From: an uncultured Mollicutes bacterium
GTDB taxonomy: Bacteria > Bacillota_I > Bacilli_A > RF39 > UBA660
DNA length: 22,733 nucleotides
Direction: 5' to 3'
NCBI GenBank assembly: GCA_900543055.1
Contig: UQQI01000024.1
Span: forward strand, 1-22,733
Below the pieces are notes generated by a model. The model made no database searches. It had not been told where the DNA came from and was given only the letters and a program-made list of their open reading frames with translations. Position numbers and translations under genes: made by a program. Positions 1 through 7,128 of this stretch are shown here, in pieces; within the stretch, counting starts at the first letter, position 1, and each line of letters begins with the position of its first letter.

Positions 1-53
1 CTATCTATGAAGTAGGAATTTTGGTTGGTGACGACCAAAGCGACAAATTTTAA
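1..53 (+). CDS. C-terminal tail of an unidentified upstream gene (partial)
   Basis: Only one + frame is open at the left edge; it reads IYEVGILVGDDQSDKF and ends in TAA at 51-53. The composition (Gly, Val, Asp, Asp) looks like coding sequence, but sixteen residues are too few to name a family. The promoter that follows suggests the next gene starts a new transcript. Confidence 0.4.
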   Translation, partial: IYEVGILVGDDQSDKF

Positions 54-61
54 TTCGTCTT

Positions 62-91
62 TTGTTCTGGTATATTTTGTTTTGTTATAAT
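62..91 (+). promoter_or_regulatory. Probable promoter of the lepB operon
   Basis: A perfect TATAAT lies at 86-91, with a weak TTGTTC -35 element at 62-67 (18-base spacer). The start codon follows 24 bases later, with a GGTGAT ribosome-binding site at 105-110. The -35 match is poor, so the call rests on the -10 and position. Confidence 0.5.
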
Positions 92-114
92 ATAATATAT
101 TTGTGGTGATTTAA

Positions 115-624
115 ATGGATAAAAAGGAAGTTAATAATAAATTAGATATAAAAGAAATTATTATGTATATATTAATTGTTATCGTTATTTTACTAATAAA
201 GAAATTTATTATATCTCCAATTAGAGTAAACGGTGCAAGTATGAATGATACTTTAAATAATGGAGATATAATGATTATGAATATTATTGGATACAAGTTT
301 CAAGATGTTAAAAGATTTGATATTGTAATTGTTGATGAGGGTAGTGAATTAATAATAAAAAGAGTTATTGGACTACCTGGTGAAACAGTAGAATATCGTG
401 ATAATAATTTATATATCAATGGTAAAAAAATGAATGATAAGTATGGAAGTAATAAAACAAATGATTTTAGTTATAAAGTTCCTAAGGGTGAGTATTTTGT
501 TTTAGGAGATAATCGTGGTAATTCAATGGATAGTAGAGTATTTGGAAGTTTTTCTAAGCGTAAGATTTTAGGTAAGACAAAATTAACTATTTTTCCATTT
601 AGTAGATTTGGTAATAAGGAGTAG
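115..624 (+). CDS. lepB: Signal peptidase I (type I leader peptidase)
   Basis: Cleaves signal peptides from secreted proteins on the outer face of the membrane. The 169-residue product has a short charged N-terminus, one membrane segment (about residues 15-33), then the family boxes in order: GASMNDTL with the nucleophile Ser42 (box B), a KRVIGLPGE stretch with the general base Lys82 (box D), and the C-terminal GDNRGNSMDSR signature (box E). The single membrane anchor and small size match the Gram-positive SipS type. The start follows GGTGAT by four bases. The AGGAG at its 3' end probably serves the next gene, six bases downstream, so the two are likely cotranscribed. All catalytic residues are present. 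Assignment is secure; the exact paralogue is not. Confidence 0.95.
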   Translation: MDKKEVNNKLDIKEIIMYILIVIVILLIKKFIISPIRVNGASMNDTLNNGDIMIMNIIGYKFQDVKRFDIVIVDEGSELIIKRVIGLPGETVEYRDNNLYINGKKMNDKYGSNKTNDFSYKVPKGEYFVLGDNRGNSMDSRVFGSFSKRKILGKTKLTIFPFSRFGNKE

Positions 625-630
625 TAGTTT

Positions 631-1278
631 ATGCTTGATGAGTTAAAACCTTTGTATGATAAGTTGCAATTAAAGTATGGAGATAAGAATTTAGATTCAA
701 TATATAATGGAGGATATACTAATAATCCAGATATTTGTTTTGTATTTATGAATCCGACTGGTAGAAACATTGCATCTTCTAAAGAATGGCATGGTTTAAA
801 GTCACCTTGGATTGGTACTAAAAATATATGGAATTTATTTTATAAAATTGGACTTTTAGACGAAGATATTTATAATGAAATAAGACAAAGAACTGGTCCA
901 TCATGGACAGAAGAGTTCGCGTCTTGTGTATATGATAATGTTATTAAACATAAATATTTTATAACAAATCTTGGTAAGTGCACTCAAAAAGATGCAAGAG
1001 CATTACCAGATAGCATTTATAAAGTGTATTTAGATCTATTTTATAAAGAATTAGAAATAGTAAATCCTAAGGTTGTTATTCTTTTTGGAAATCAGGTTTC
1101 TTCTATTGTTTTAAATGAAAAAATTAGTGTATCAAATTGTAGGAAGACTAGTTTTTCTAAAACGATTAATAATAAAATGTATAAGTTTTATCCAGTATAT
1201 TATCCTATAGGAAATGGAATATTTAATATTGATAAAGCAATAGAAGATATTAAATGGATAATTGATACTGAATTGTAG
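631..1278 (+). CDS. Uracil-DNA glycosylase superfamily protein
   Basis: A 215-residue protein with the landmarks of the uracil-DNA glycosylase fold: an N-terminal nucleotide-binding loop FVFMNPTGRNIAS (about 38-49), a TNLGKC segment (112-117), the central strand VVILFGNQV (148-156), and a C-terminal YPVYYPIGNG loop (187-196) in the place of the DNA-intercalating histidine loop. Members remove damaged or deaminated bases, usually uracil, from DNA. The first loop lacks the classical GQDPYH form, and I do not see the four cysteines of iron-sulfur family 4 enzymes, so this is a divergent family whose substrate cannot be read from sequence. It sits between lepB and the queuosine-salvage gene with gaps of six and nine bases, so it is probably in the same operon. 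The start follows an AGGAG inside the end of lepB. Confidence 0.75.
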   Translation: MLDELKPLYDKLQLKYGDKNLDSIYNGGYTNNPDICFVFMNPTGRNIASSKEWHGLKSPWIGTKNIWNLFYKIGLLDEDIYNEIRQRTGPSWTEEFASCVYDNVIKHKYFITNLGKCTQKDARALPDSIYKVYLDLFYKELEIVNPKVVILFGNQVSSIVLNEKISVSNCRKTSFSKTINNKMYKFYPVYYPIGNGIFNIDKAIEDIKWIIDTEL

Positions 1279-1287
1279 TGGTGAATT

Positions 1288-2214
1288 ATGTTAGAGAAGA
1301 TTATTGAAAGTTGTTACTATGTTACAAATAATGCAAAGGATGTATTTATTAATTATGATGTTTTAGATAATTTTATTTTAAATATTGATTGTAATAATTT
1401 GAAAAATTGGCTAAGTTATAATCCGTTTAATATTTTAGATTTGGGAATAGAAAAAATAGTTAATTTTTTATTACTTTTTGAGGCAATTGATTATTCTTTT
1501 TGGGGAAGTCCAAAATGGAGTGTTAAGGCTCAAAATATGGTAATTGATGGAAGTGAGGCACTTCTTTATAAATTACTAGAATATGTACGAAAGAGTAATA
1601 ATTATGATTTTAGTAAAGTGACATTTAAAGAGTTTAGTGATATTTTGAGTGGCAATATAGAGATACCTCTTTTAGAAGATAGATATAATACTTTAGTTAA
1701 TATTTCTAATGTTGTTAATGATAAAATGAATGGTAATTTTTATGAGTATATTAAAGAGTATACGAATGATACAGATTTATTTAATTTAATTATAGATAAT
1801 TTTTCTTCTTTTATTGATGAGAGAGAATATAATGGAAAAAAGATATATTTTTATAAATTAGCTCAGTTATTAACTTCAGATGTTTTACATATGAGAATGT
1901 TGCTTGAAAATGTTCAGATAGATGTTTCTAATCTTGTAGGATGTGCTGACTATAAAATACCTCAAACTATGAGAGCAATAGGTATTTTAGAATATAGTAA
2001 TGATTTATGTAAAACAATAGATTCTAGATTAGAGATTGAATTATCATCTAGTTATGAAGTTGAAATAAGAGCTAGTATGCTTGTTGTAATTGACTATATC
2101 TCTAAAAAGATTAATATAGATAGAATAGATATAAATGATTTTTTCTTTATTTTTAAAAAAGCAGTTAAAGATATTGTAAAACCATATCATTTATGTAGAA
2201 ATGTTAATTATTAA
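1288..2214 (+). CDS. qng1: Queuosine 5'-phosphate N-glycosylase (queuosine salvage, DUF2419)
   Basis: Members of this family hydrolyse queuosine 5'-phosphate from degraded tRNA, releasing queuine for reuse by tRNA-guanine transglycosylase. The 308-residue length fits, and the C-terminal half carries the family pattern: a KLAQLL helix (about 190-195), then GCADYKIPQ (218-226) with the conserved Asp, then a GILEYS segment (232-237) and an EVEIRA helix (257-262) that in known homologues closes the active site. The N-terminal half has the LLLFEAIDYSFWG stretch corresponding to the family's substrate pocket. The start follows a GGTGA site directly after the UDG-like gene. No transglycosylase or queuine transporter lies in the window, so the rest of the pathway must be elsewhere. 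No disruption is seen. Confidence 0.85.
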   Translation: MLEKIIESCYYVTNNAKDVFINYDVLDNFILNIDCNNLKNWLSYNPFNILDLGIEKIVNFLLLFEAIDYSFWGSPKWSVKAQNMVIDGSEALLYKLLEYVRKSNNYDFSKVTFKEFSDILSGNIEIPLLEDRYNTLVNISNVVNDKMNGNFYEYIKEYTNDTDLFNLIIDNFSSFIDEREYNGKKIYFYKLAQLLTSDVLHMRMLLENVQIDVSNLVGCADYKIPQTMRAIGILEYSNDLCKTIDSRLEIELSSSYEVEIRASMLVVIDYISKKINIDRIDINDFFFIFKKAVKDIVKPYHLCRNVNY

Positions 2215-2259
2215 TTAGTTGGATATTGTGTTATAATAACTCGATAAGTTTGTGATTTT

Positions 2260-2957
2260 ATGTATAGATGTAAAAATGGAGAAGTAGTAGATACTTCTAT
2301 GGTTGATGAAGTTTTAAGCGATGGATTTAATTATAGTAATTTTATTTTAGAGAGTAAAAAAAATAGATAATTTTGATGAGTATGATATTGAGGCTCTCGC
2401 TAAATACGTTTTAGATATGTCAAAGAGAGAATTAACAGAAGAAGAAAAAGTTTATCAAAAATATGAGAGAGAAATAAGAAAAGTTCAGTTGGAGTATGAT
2501 GAAACTAAAAACTCAGATTGCAATTCTAAAATGATAAAAATTGCTGAAAAATATAATACTTTACTTAGTGATACAAAAATAGAGATAGATTATTAGAAAG
2601 ATTATTATGTGTATTAAATGTCATTATTGATAAAAGAACTACAAAAGAAGAACTTTTAAAGAAAAATAAAGAAGAAAAAATAATAGAAGAAAAGATGAAG
2701 ATATTTTTAGAAGCAAAAAGAAAAGAGAAGGAGAGCAGAGATTAAACGATTTTATATCTGGAAAAATAGATTTATGCCAACTTCACTTATATGATTTTTT
2801 ATATCTAAGAGATACAAAAGTTTATAAAGTTAATAGAAGAGAGTTTAGAAAATTACAAAGATATGTTTGTAGTAAGTTAGAGATGACAGATGATGAAGAT
2901 GCTATCTATAAACCAATTTCTGAATTGCCTAGGCAGAAGAAAGGAAAGAGACATTAA
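2260..2957 (+). pseudogene. Frame-shifted charged, helix-rich protein of unknown function
   Basis: A chain of open segments covers this stretch in three successive frames. Reading begins at ATG 2260 after a GTGAT site and a TATAAT at 2232-2237, runs as MYRCKNGEVVDTS and ends at TAA 2368. The continuation one frame over (from the A8 run at 2356-2363) reads DNFDEYDIEALAKYV and ends at TAG 2594. A third part (KEELLKKNKEEK) ends at TAA 2743. A fourth (LCQLHLYDFLYLRD, then RREFRKLQRYVCSKLE) runs to TAA 2955. Three single-base indels, the first two compensating, would restore about 230 residues, very rich in Lys and Glu and probably coiled coil in the middle. The final stop overlaps the next gene's ATG by one base, as expected of a real upstream gene. 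I recognise no family. Sequencing error in A-runs is the alternative. Confidence 0.6.
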
Positions 2958-3484
2958 TGATAATTGAAACAGAAAGATTTATATTAAAATTACTTGAGAA
3001 AGAAAATGCTTTTAAAGTATTTAATATTCTTAGTAATCCTAAAGTAATAGAAAACTTGAATATGAATATTCATACAAGTATTGATGATAGTATAAAGTTA
3101 ATAGATGATTATTATGAAGGATTTAGTAAATTAGAAAAATATCCCTTTGAAATATTAGATAAAAAGACTAATGATTTTTTAGGCGTATTTTTAATTAAGT
3201 TAGACTTATTTGATGAAGATTGTTTTGAATTTACAATTTATATAGATGAGAAATATTGGGGTAGAGGAATATACAGTGAAGTATTACCATATATGGTTAA
3301 ATTTAGTTTTGAAAATATAAAAACAGGTAATTTCAGAGGCTTTGTAATGGACAAAAATAATACTAGTAAACATGTTTTAGAAAAATGTGGATTTAGTTTA
3401 GAAAAGATATTTGATGTCGATGGACTTGATGGAAAAATCTATAGTTATTTAATAAAAAAAGATGATTATTTCAGAGATAAATAA
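2957..3484 (+). CDS. GNAT-family N-acetyltransferase (RimJ/RimL-like)
   Basis: Transfers an acetyl group from acetyl-CoA to an amine. The 175-residue protein opens with the ETERFILKLL strand typical of the RimJ/RimL branch. It carries motif A as EKYWGRGIYSEVL (about 98-110), the pyrophosphate-binding loop of the family, and ends with NNTSKHVLEKCGF (134-146), the hallmark helix-turn before the last strands. The length is normal and the fold looks complete. Its ATG overlaps the preceding broken frame's TAA by one base, which implies translational coupling to that gene in an ancestor. The substrate cannot be inferred; the branch includes ribosomal-protein and small-molecule acetyltransferases. 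Confidence 0.88.
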   Translation: MIIETERFILKLLEKENAFKVFNILSNPKVIENLNMNIHTSIDDSIKLIDDYYEGFSKLEKYPFEILDKKTNDFLGVFLIKLDLFDEDCFEFTIYIDEKYWGRGIYSEVLPYMVKFSFENIKTGNFRGFVMDKNNTSKHVLEKCGFSLEKIFDVDGLDGKIYSYLIKKDDYFRDK

Positions 3485-3492
3485 TTTAATGA

Positions 3493-3507
3493 TTAGTAAT
3501 TTACTAA
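3493..3507 (+). promoter_or_regulatory. Perfect inverted repeat in a short intergenic gap
   Basis: TTAGTAA and TTACTAA flank a single T, giving a 7-bp perfect dyad just after the acetyltransferase stop and about 50 bases before the ASCH gene. It has no T-tract, so it is not a terminator. An operator is possible, but in DNA this AT-rich a chance dyad is also plausible. Confidence 0.25.
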
Positions 3508-3559
3508 GGATAATGATAAAGATAAAGTAAAATAATTTAATTTATATAGGAGTGATAAT

Positions 3560-3898
3560 ATGCATTATATGAAGTTACATAATGATCCATTTAATCTAAT
3601 TAAAAGTGGTACAAAAACTATTGAATTAAGACTAAATGATTTGAAAAGACAAAAGATCAAAGTAGATGACTTAATAGAATTTACAAATAGAATTACTGAT
3701 GAAAAGATGGTAGTTAGAGTAGTTGACTTGATCAAATTTAATAATTTTTCAGACTTATATAAGAATATTTCTAAAGTTTCTATGGGATATAGAGAAGACG
3801 AAGATGCTAATCTAAGTGATATGGAACAATATTATTCTCTTGAAGAACAAGAAAAGTATGGTGTACTTGCGATTAAGATAGAGAAGATTGATAAATAA
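3560..3898 (+). CDS. ASCH-domain protein
   Basis: A 112-residue protein matching the ASCH/PUA-like fold: MKLHNDPFNLIKSGTKTIELRL at the N-terminus holds the G-x-KTxExR core (about 17-25), followed by KIKVDDLIEF (35-44), the strand-turn that in this family reads KxGDxIxF, and a C-terminal YGVLAIKIEKI strand. ASCH domains are beta-barrels that bind RNA or modified nucleotides; some act as RNases or amidohydrolases on modified bases. The protein is one bare domain of normal length. An AGGAGTGAT ribosome-binding site precedes the ATG. It is followed closely by a terminator-like hairpin and the ABC-F gene. Domain assignment is good; the biochemical role is unknown. Confidence 0.8.
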   Translation: MHYMKLHNDPFNLIKSGTKTIELRLNDLKRQKIKVDDLIEFTNRITDEKMVVRVVDLIKFNNFSDLYKNISKVSMGYREDEDANLSDMEQYYSLEEQEKYGVLAIKIEKIDK

Positions 3899-3902
3899 AA
3901 TG

Positions 3903-3924
3903 ATTCGTTTTTTAACGAATTTTT
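3903..3924 (+). terminator. Hairpin with U-tract directly upstream of the ABC-F gene
   Basis: ATTCGTT (3903-3909) and AACGAAT (3914-3920) pair perfectly around a TTTT loop, followed by a short T-run. It lies five bases after the ASCH stop, and only about 20 bases separate it from the ABC-F start. It is either the terminator of the upstream genes or an attenuator controlling ABC-F. Confidence 0.65.
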
Positions 3925-3944
3925 ATGTGTAGGGAGGAGTTTTA

Positions 3945-5813
3945 ATGAAATATCAAATAATAAATGGTGCGATTACATTTGGAAATAATACAATACTTGA
4001 AGAAATTAATTTTACAATTAATAAGAGTGATAGAATCGCAATTGTTGGACGTAATGGTAGTGGCAAAACTTCTCTTTTAAAGTCACTTGTAGATAATGAT
4101 ATGCTTGAGTCTGGTATTGGATTTGATGATTTAAGAATTGTAAAGATTGGAAAACCTTCTATTGGTTACCAAGAACAACATGCTTTTTCTAATTTAGATG
4201 TTACTTTACTTGATGAGATATTAAAAGTGTATAAAGATATTACTAATCTTGAAAACAAAATAAAAAAATTAGAAGATAAAATGATTAGTAATGCGACAAG
4301 TGAGACTATTTTGGAATATACTGATTGTATAGAAAGGTACAAATTAATTGGTGGCTATTCCTATAAAAAAGAATATGAAGTTGCTTTAAATAAATTTGGA
4401 TTTAGTAGTGAAGATAAAATGAAAAAGTTATCTGAATTTTCTGGTGGTCAAAGAACAAAAATATCTTTTTTAAAATTACTTCTTAGTAAACCAGATATAC
4501 TATTACTTGATGAGCCAACCAATCATTTAGATATTGTAACTGTTGAATGGCTTGAAGAGTATTTGAGTAATTATCCAAAAGCTTTAGTAGTAATTTCTCA
4601 TGATAGAATGTTTCTAGATAAAATTGTAAATAAAGTCTATGAGATAGAATATGCCACTCTTACTTTATATAAAGGCAATTATTCGTCATATGAGTTACAG
4701 AAAAAATTGAATTATGAGAAGCAACTTGCAGATTATGAGTTTCAACAAAAAGAAATAAAAAGATTACAAGATATAGCAGATAGATTTAGATATAAACCTA
4801 GTAAAGCATCTATGGCAATGTCAAAGTTAAGGAAAATAGAACAAATGACAATAATTGATAAACCAGAACATGCGGATACTAGAAATTGGAAGTTTTTATT
4901 AAAAGTTGATGACTATAGTAGTAATAATGTATTGAGTGTAAAAGATTTAGTAATTGGCTATAAAAATATACCATTATCAAAAGTATCATTTAATTTATAT
5001 AAAGAACAAAAACTGGCGATTATAGGGGAAAATGGTAAAGGAAAATCTACACTTATAAAGACATTAATGGGAATTATTCCTAAAATAAGTGGTAAATTTA
5101 CTTATGGATATAATGTTAATAAAGAGTATTTTGATCAACAAATGGAATTTTTAAATAATGAGAATACTGTGTTTGATGAATATTTACATTCTTTTCCAAC
5201 AGAAGATCCACAACAGATTAGAAATATATTAGGTACATTTATGTTTAGTGGAGAAGATGTTTTTAAAAAGATAAAGGTTTTATCTGGAGGAGAAAAAGTA
5301 AGATTACAACTTTGTAAGATACTTAGAAAAAGTCCTAACTTATTAATACTAGATGAACCTACAAATCATTTAGATATTTTTAGTAAAGAAAAGTTAGAAA
5401 CGCTATTAACAGAATATAATGGCACAGTTTTATTTGTTTCTCATGATAGATATTTTATAAATAAAGTGGCTGATTCATTACTTGTTTTTGAAAATGATGA
5501 AGTTGTTTATTTTGATGGAAAATATGATGAGTATGTAAATCAAAAGAAGAGTATTGTTATTACATCAGAAAAAGCAAAAGATAAAAAGATAAGTAAAAAA
5601 GAGTCAAAGCCTAAAACTACTTTTGCAATCATGAAAAAGTTAGAAAGAGATATTGATAAAAAAGAGAATAAGAGAAAAGAGTTAGAAACAAAACTTTTTG
5701 ATAAGGAAATTTATACTAATATAACAAAGGTAAATGAAATCAATGATATGATAGAAAATCTTACTAAAGAAATAGAAAATTTGTATGATGAATGGGAAAA
5801 TATAAGTGAGTAA
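3945..5813 (+). CDS. ABC-F family ATPase (ribosome-associated)
   Basis: ABC-F proteins bind the ribosomal E site and rescue stalled or antibiotic-bound ribosomes; they have no membrane domain. This 622-residue protein has two complete nucleotide-binding domains. Domain 1 has Walker A GRNGSGKTS (35-43), signature FSGGQ (165-169) and Walker B ILLLDEPTNHLD (185-196). Domain 2 has Walker A GENGKGKST (361-369), signature LSGGE (446-450) and Walker B LLILDEPTNHLD (466-477). Between them lies the long helical linker (about 245-310) that reaches the peptidyl-tRNA, with a YKPSKASMAMSKLRK turn. After about residue 540 comes a Lys/Glu-rich, coiled-coil C-terminal extension, as in the Uup/YfmR/YdiF types. 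The ribosome-binding site GGGAGGAG is strong. Whether it gives antibiotic resistance or serves housekeeping translation cannot be told from the motifs. Confidence 0.93.
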   Translation: MKYQIINGAITFGNNTILEEINFTINKSDRIAIVGRNGSGKTSLLKSLVDNDMLESGIGFDDLRIVKIGKPSIGYQEQHAFSNLDVTLLDEILKVYKDITNLENKIKKLEDKMISNATSETILEYTDCIERYKLIGGYSYKKEYEVALNKFGFSSEDKMKKLSEFSGGQRTKISFLKLLLSKPDILLLDEPTNHLDIVTVEWLEEYLSNYPKALVVISHDRMFLDKIVNKVYEIEYATLTLYKGNYSSYELQKKLNYEKQLADYEFQQKEIKRLQDIADRFRYKPSKASMAMSKLRKIEQMTIIDKPEHADTRNWKFLLKVDDYSSNNVLSVKDLVIGYKNIPLSKVSFNLYKEQKLAIIGENGKGKSTLIKTLMGIIPKISGKFTYGYNVNKEYFDQQMEFLNNENTVFDEYLHSFPTEDPQQIRNILGTFMFSGEDVFKKIKVLSGGEKVRLQLCKILRKSPNLLILDEPTNHLDIFSKEKLETLLTEYNGTVLFVSHDRYFINKVADSLLVFENDEVVYFDGKYDEYVNQKKSIVITSEKAKDKKISKKESKPKTTFAIMKKLERDIDKKENKRKELETKLFDKEIYTNITKVNEINDMIENLTKEIENLYDEWENISE

Positions 5814-6048
5814 GATAGCTGATGATGTAACTTATAAATATATACTGCTACATTCATATATTATGGTGTATATGAGAATAAAAAAAACAATGTTTAGTAT
5901 TGTTATTTTATCTTCTATTAAAATTTTTATTTAGATAAGTAACATTATTAATTGCTTCATGCAAGCTTATTTTAAAGTTAAAGTAGTTTTCAAATGTATC
6001 ATTTAAATTTCTTAATACTTTTTTATTTTTTATATAAGTTAGTGATTA
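5814..6048. other. Intergenic stretch with weak terminator and possible minus-strand gene remnant
   Basis: Two hairpins lie on the + strand: TCATATA/TATATGA (5854-5875), and AACAAT/ATTGTT (5886-5904) followed by TATTTTATC, a weak candidate terminator for the ABC-F gene. On the minus strand, about 44 codons are open from roughly 6042 down to TAA at 5908-5910, reading KVLRNLNDTFENYFNF and later HEAINNVTYLNKNFNRR. Codon choice resembles real genes here (AAT, GAA, TTA, AGA), but there is no start codon or ribosome-binding site, so at most it is a fragment. I could not assign it to a family. Confidence 0.3.
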
Positions 6049-6077
6049 TTTACTTTGATAACTTATAAATGTATAAT
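6049..6077 (+). promoter_or_regulatory. Probable promoter of the HAD phosphatase gene
   Basis: TATAAT at 6072-6077 with TTTACT (4 of 6 consensus bases) at 6049-6054, spacer 17. The ATG at 6108 follows with an AGGAG site. A TTGATA at 6055-6060 is closer to the -35 consensus but is wrongly spaced. Confidence 0.5.
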
Positions 6078-6107
6078 AAAGTTATTAATCTATTTAGGAG
6101 TTTTATT

Positions 6108-6749
6108 ATGATTAAGAATTATATATTTGATGTAGATAGGACACTTGTTAATAGTTATTTACCTGAACTTGAAACTTTAAAGGAAGCATTACTTATTTCA
6201 ACAGGTAAAAATTATAATGATGAAGTTATGAATAAACTTACAATATTAACTACAGATAAATTTTTTAAGAGTTTAGGAATTGATGTTCATTCGACACTTA
6301 TGAGTGAAATAAATCATAATTGGGAAGTTTTATTAGATAAGAGAAAAATAGAATTTTTTGATGGTGTTAAAGAACTATTATATTATTTAAAAAACAAAGG
6401 ATTTTTTTTAGGAATTGCGACATCTAGAGATATGGAGGAATTACGTGAATTAAGTGATATTATTGAATGTTTAGATTTATTTGATTATGTTGTAACATCA
6501 GATATGGTTAAGTATCCCAAACCTAATCCAGAATCAATTAATATGATTATTGATAAATATAATCTTAATAGAGATGAGACTATTTATATAGGAGATAGTA
6601 AAAATGATTTAGAAACTGCAAGGAGTGCGAATGTTTCTTTTGGATTTGCTAATTGGGAAAATAAAAACGATATAGAAGATTATGACTATTTATTTTTAGA
6701 GCCTAATGACATTTATGATTTAGAGAAAAAACATATGATAAAAAAATAA
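6108..6749 (+). CDS. HAD-superfamily hydrolase (phosphoglycolate phosphatase-like)
   Basis: A 213-residue HAD phosphatase. Motif I is FDVDRTLVNS, with nucleophile Asp8 and acid/base Asp10; motif II is the ATSRDM segment (Thr after a hydrophobic strand); the motif III lysine is in KYPKPNP; and motif IV is IGDSKNDLETA, with the metal-binding acidic pair. A helical cap lies between motifs I and II, as in the Gph/PgmB subfamily that hydrolyses small phosphorylated metabolites. The ATG at 6108 is preferred over one 39 bases upstream because an AGGAG site sits eight bases before it and motif I then begins at the usual distance from the N-terminus. The substrate is not determinable. Downstream genes follow at gaps of 21 and 4 bases, so it probably leads a three-gene operon. 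Confidence 0.88.
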   Translation: MIKNYIFDVDRTLVNSYLPELETLKEALLISTGKNYNDEVMNKLTILTTDKFFKSLGIDVHSTLMSEINHNWEVLLDKRKIEFFDGVKELLYYLKNKGFFLGIATSRDMEELRELSDIIECLDLFDYVVTSDMVKYPKPNPESINMIIDKYNLNRDETIYIGDSKNDLETARSANVSFGFANWENKNDIEDYDYLFLEPNDIYDLEKKHMIKK

Positions 6750-6770
6750 TATGATTAGAGGTTTGTAATT

Positions 6771-7124
6771 ATGATGTTTAAAGTAGGAATGTTATGTAAG
6801 CATTTTAAGGGAAAAGATTTACTTGAGAAAAATATTTATAGAATAGAAAAAATTGGTGTTGACGGGAAAGACATTGATTCTAGTAAGATAATTTATACTG
6901 GTGATAAAGATTTATTACTTTCAAAAAACTTAGTAATTTATAGTAATATATTTCAAGAAGACAAATTGTTTGCTAGAGAATATGATGATTTAGTTAGTGA
7001 ACTGTCTGATGATAAAAAAAAATTATATAATCAAATTTTTAGAGTGGAACCACTTAATGATGAAGAAATAAAAACTATTAAATGTCATGAATTTGTAGAG
7101 GAAAAGTTAAAGAGTAGGAGTTAA
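6771..7124 (+). CDS. DUF1653-like small protein
   Basis: A 117-residue soluble protein. Its opening FKVGMLCKHFKGKDLLEKNIYRIEKI pattern, with HFKG followed by YRI and a short beta-rich core and closing in a FRVEP motif, resembles DUF1653, whose members start with a GxYxHFKG-Y-V strand pair and end with an RFxxV element. The similarity is judged by eye and the protein is longer than a typical DUF1653 domain, carrying an extra acidic C-terminal helix. Two adjacent ATG codons (6771, 6774) could each be the start; a GAGG lies ahead. It sits between the HAD gene and a conserved unknown gene and is probably cotranscribed with both. No function can be claimed. Confidence 0.55.
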   Translation: MMFKVGMLCKHFKGKDLLEKNIYRIEKIGVDGKDIDSSKIIYTGDKDLLLSKNLVIYSNIFQEDKLFAREYDDLVSELSDDKKKLYNQIFRVEPLNDEEIKTIKCHEFVEEKLKSRS

Positions 7125-7128
7125 ATAT

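Noticed and set aside
111..296. Minus-strand open frame opposite lepB
   Set aside because: It is the antisense shadow of a well-supported signal peptidase gene, with an Ile-rich product, no family features and no ribosome-binding site.
471..770. Minus-strand open frame across the lepB/UDG junction
   Set aside because: It overlaps two genuine + strand genes in antisense and has no recognisable motif.
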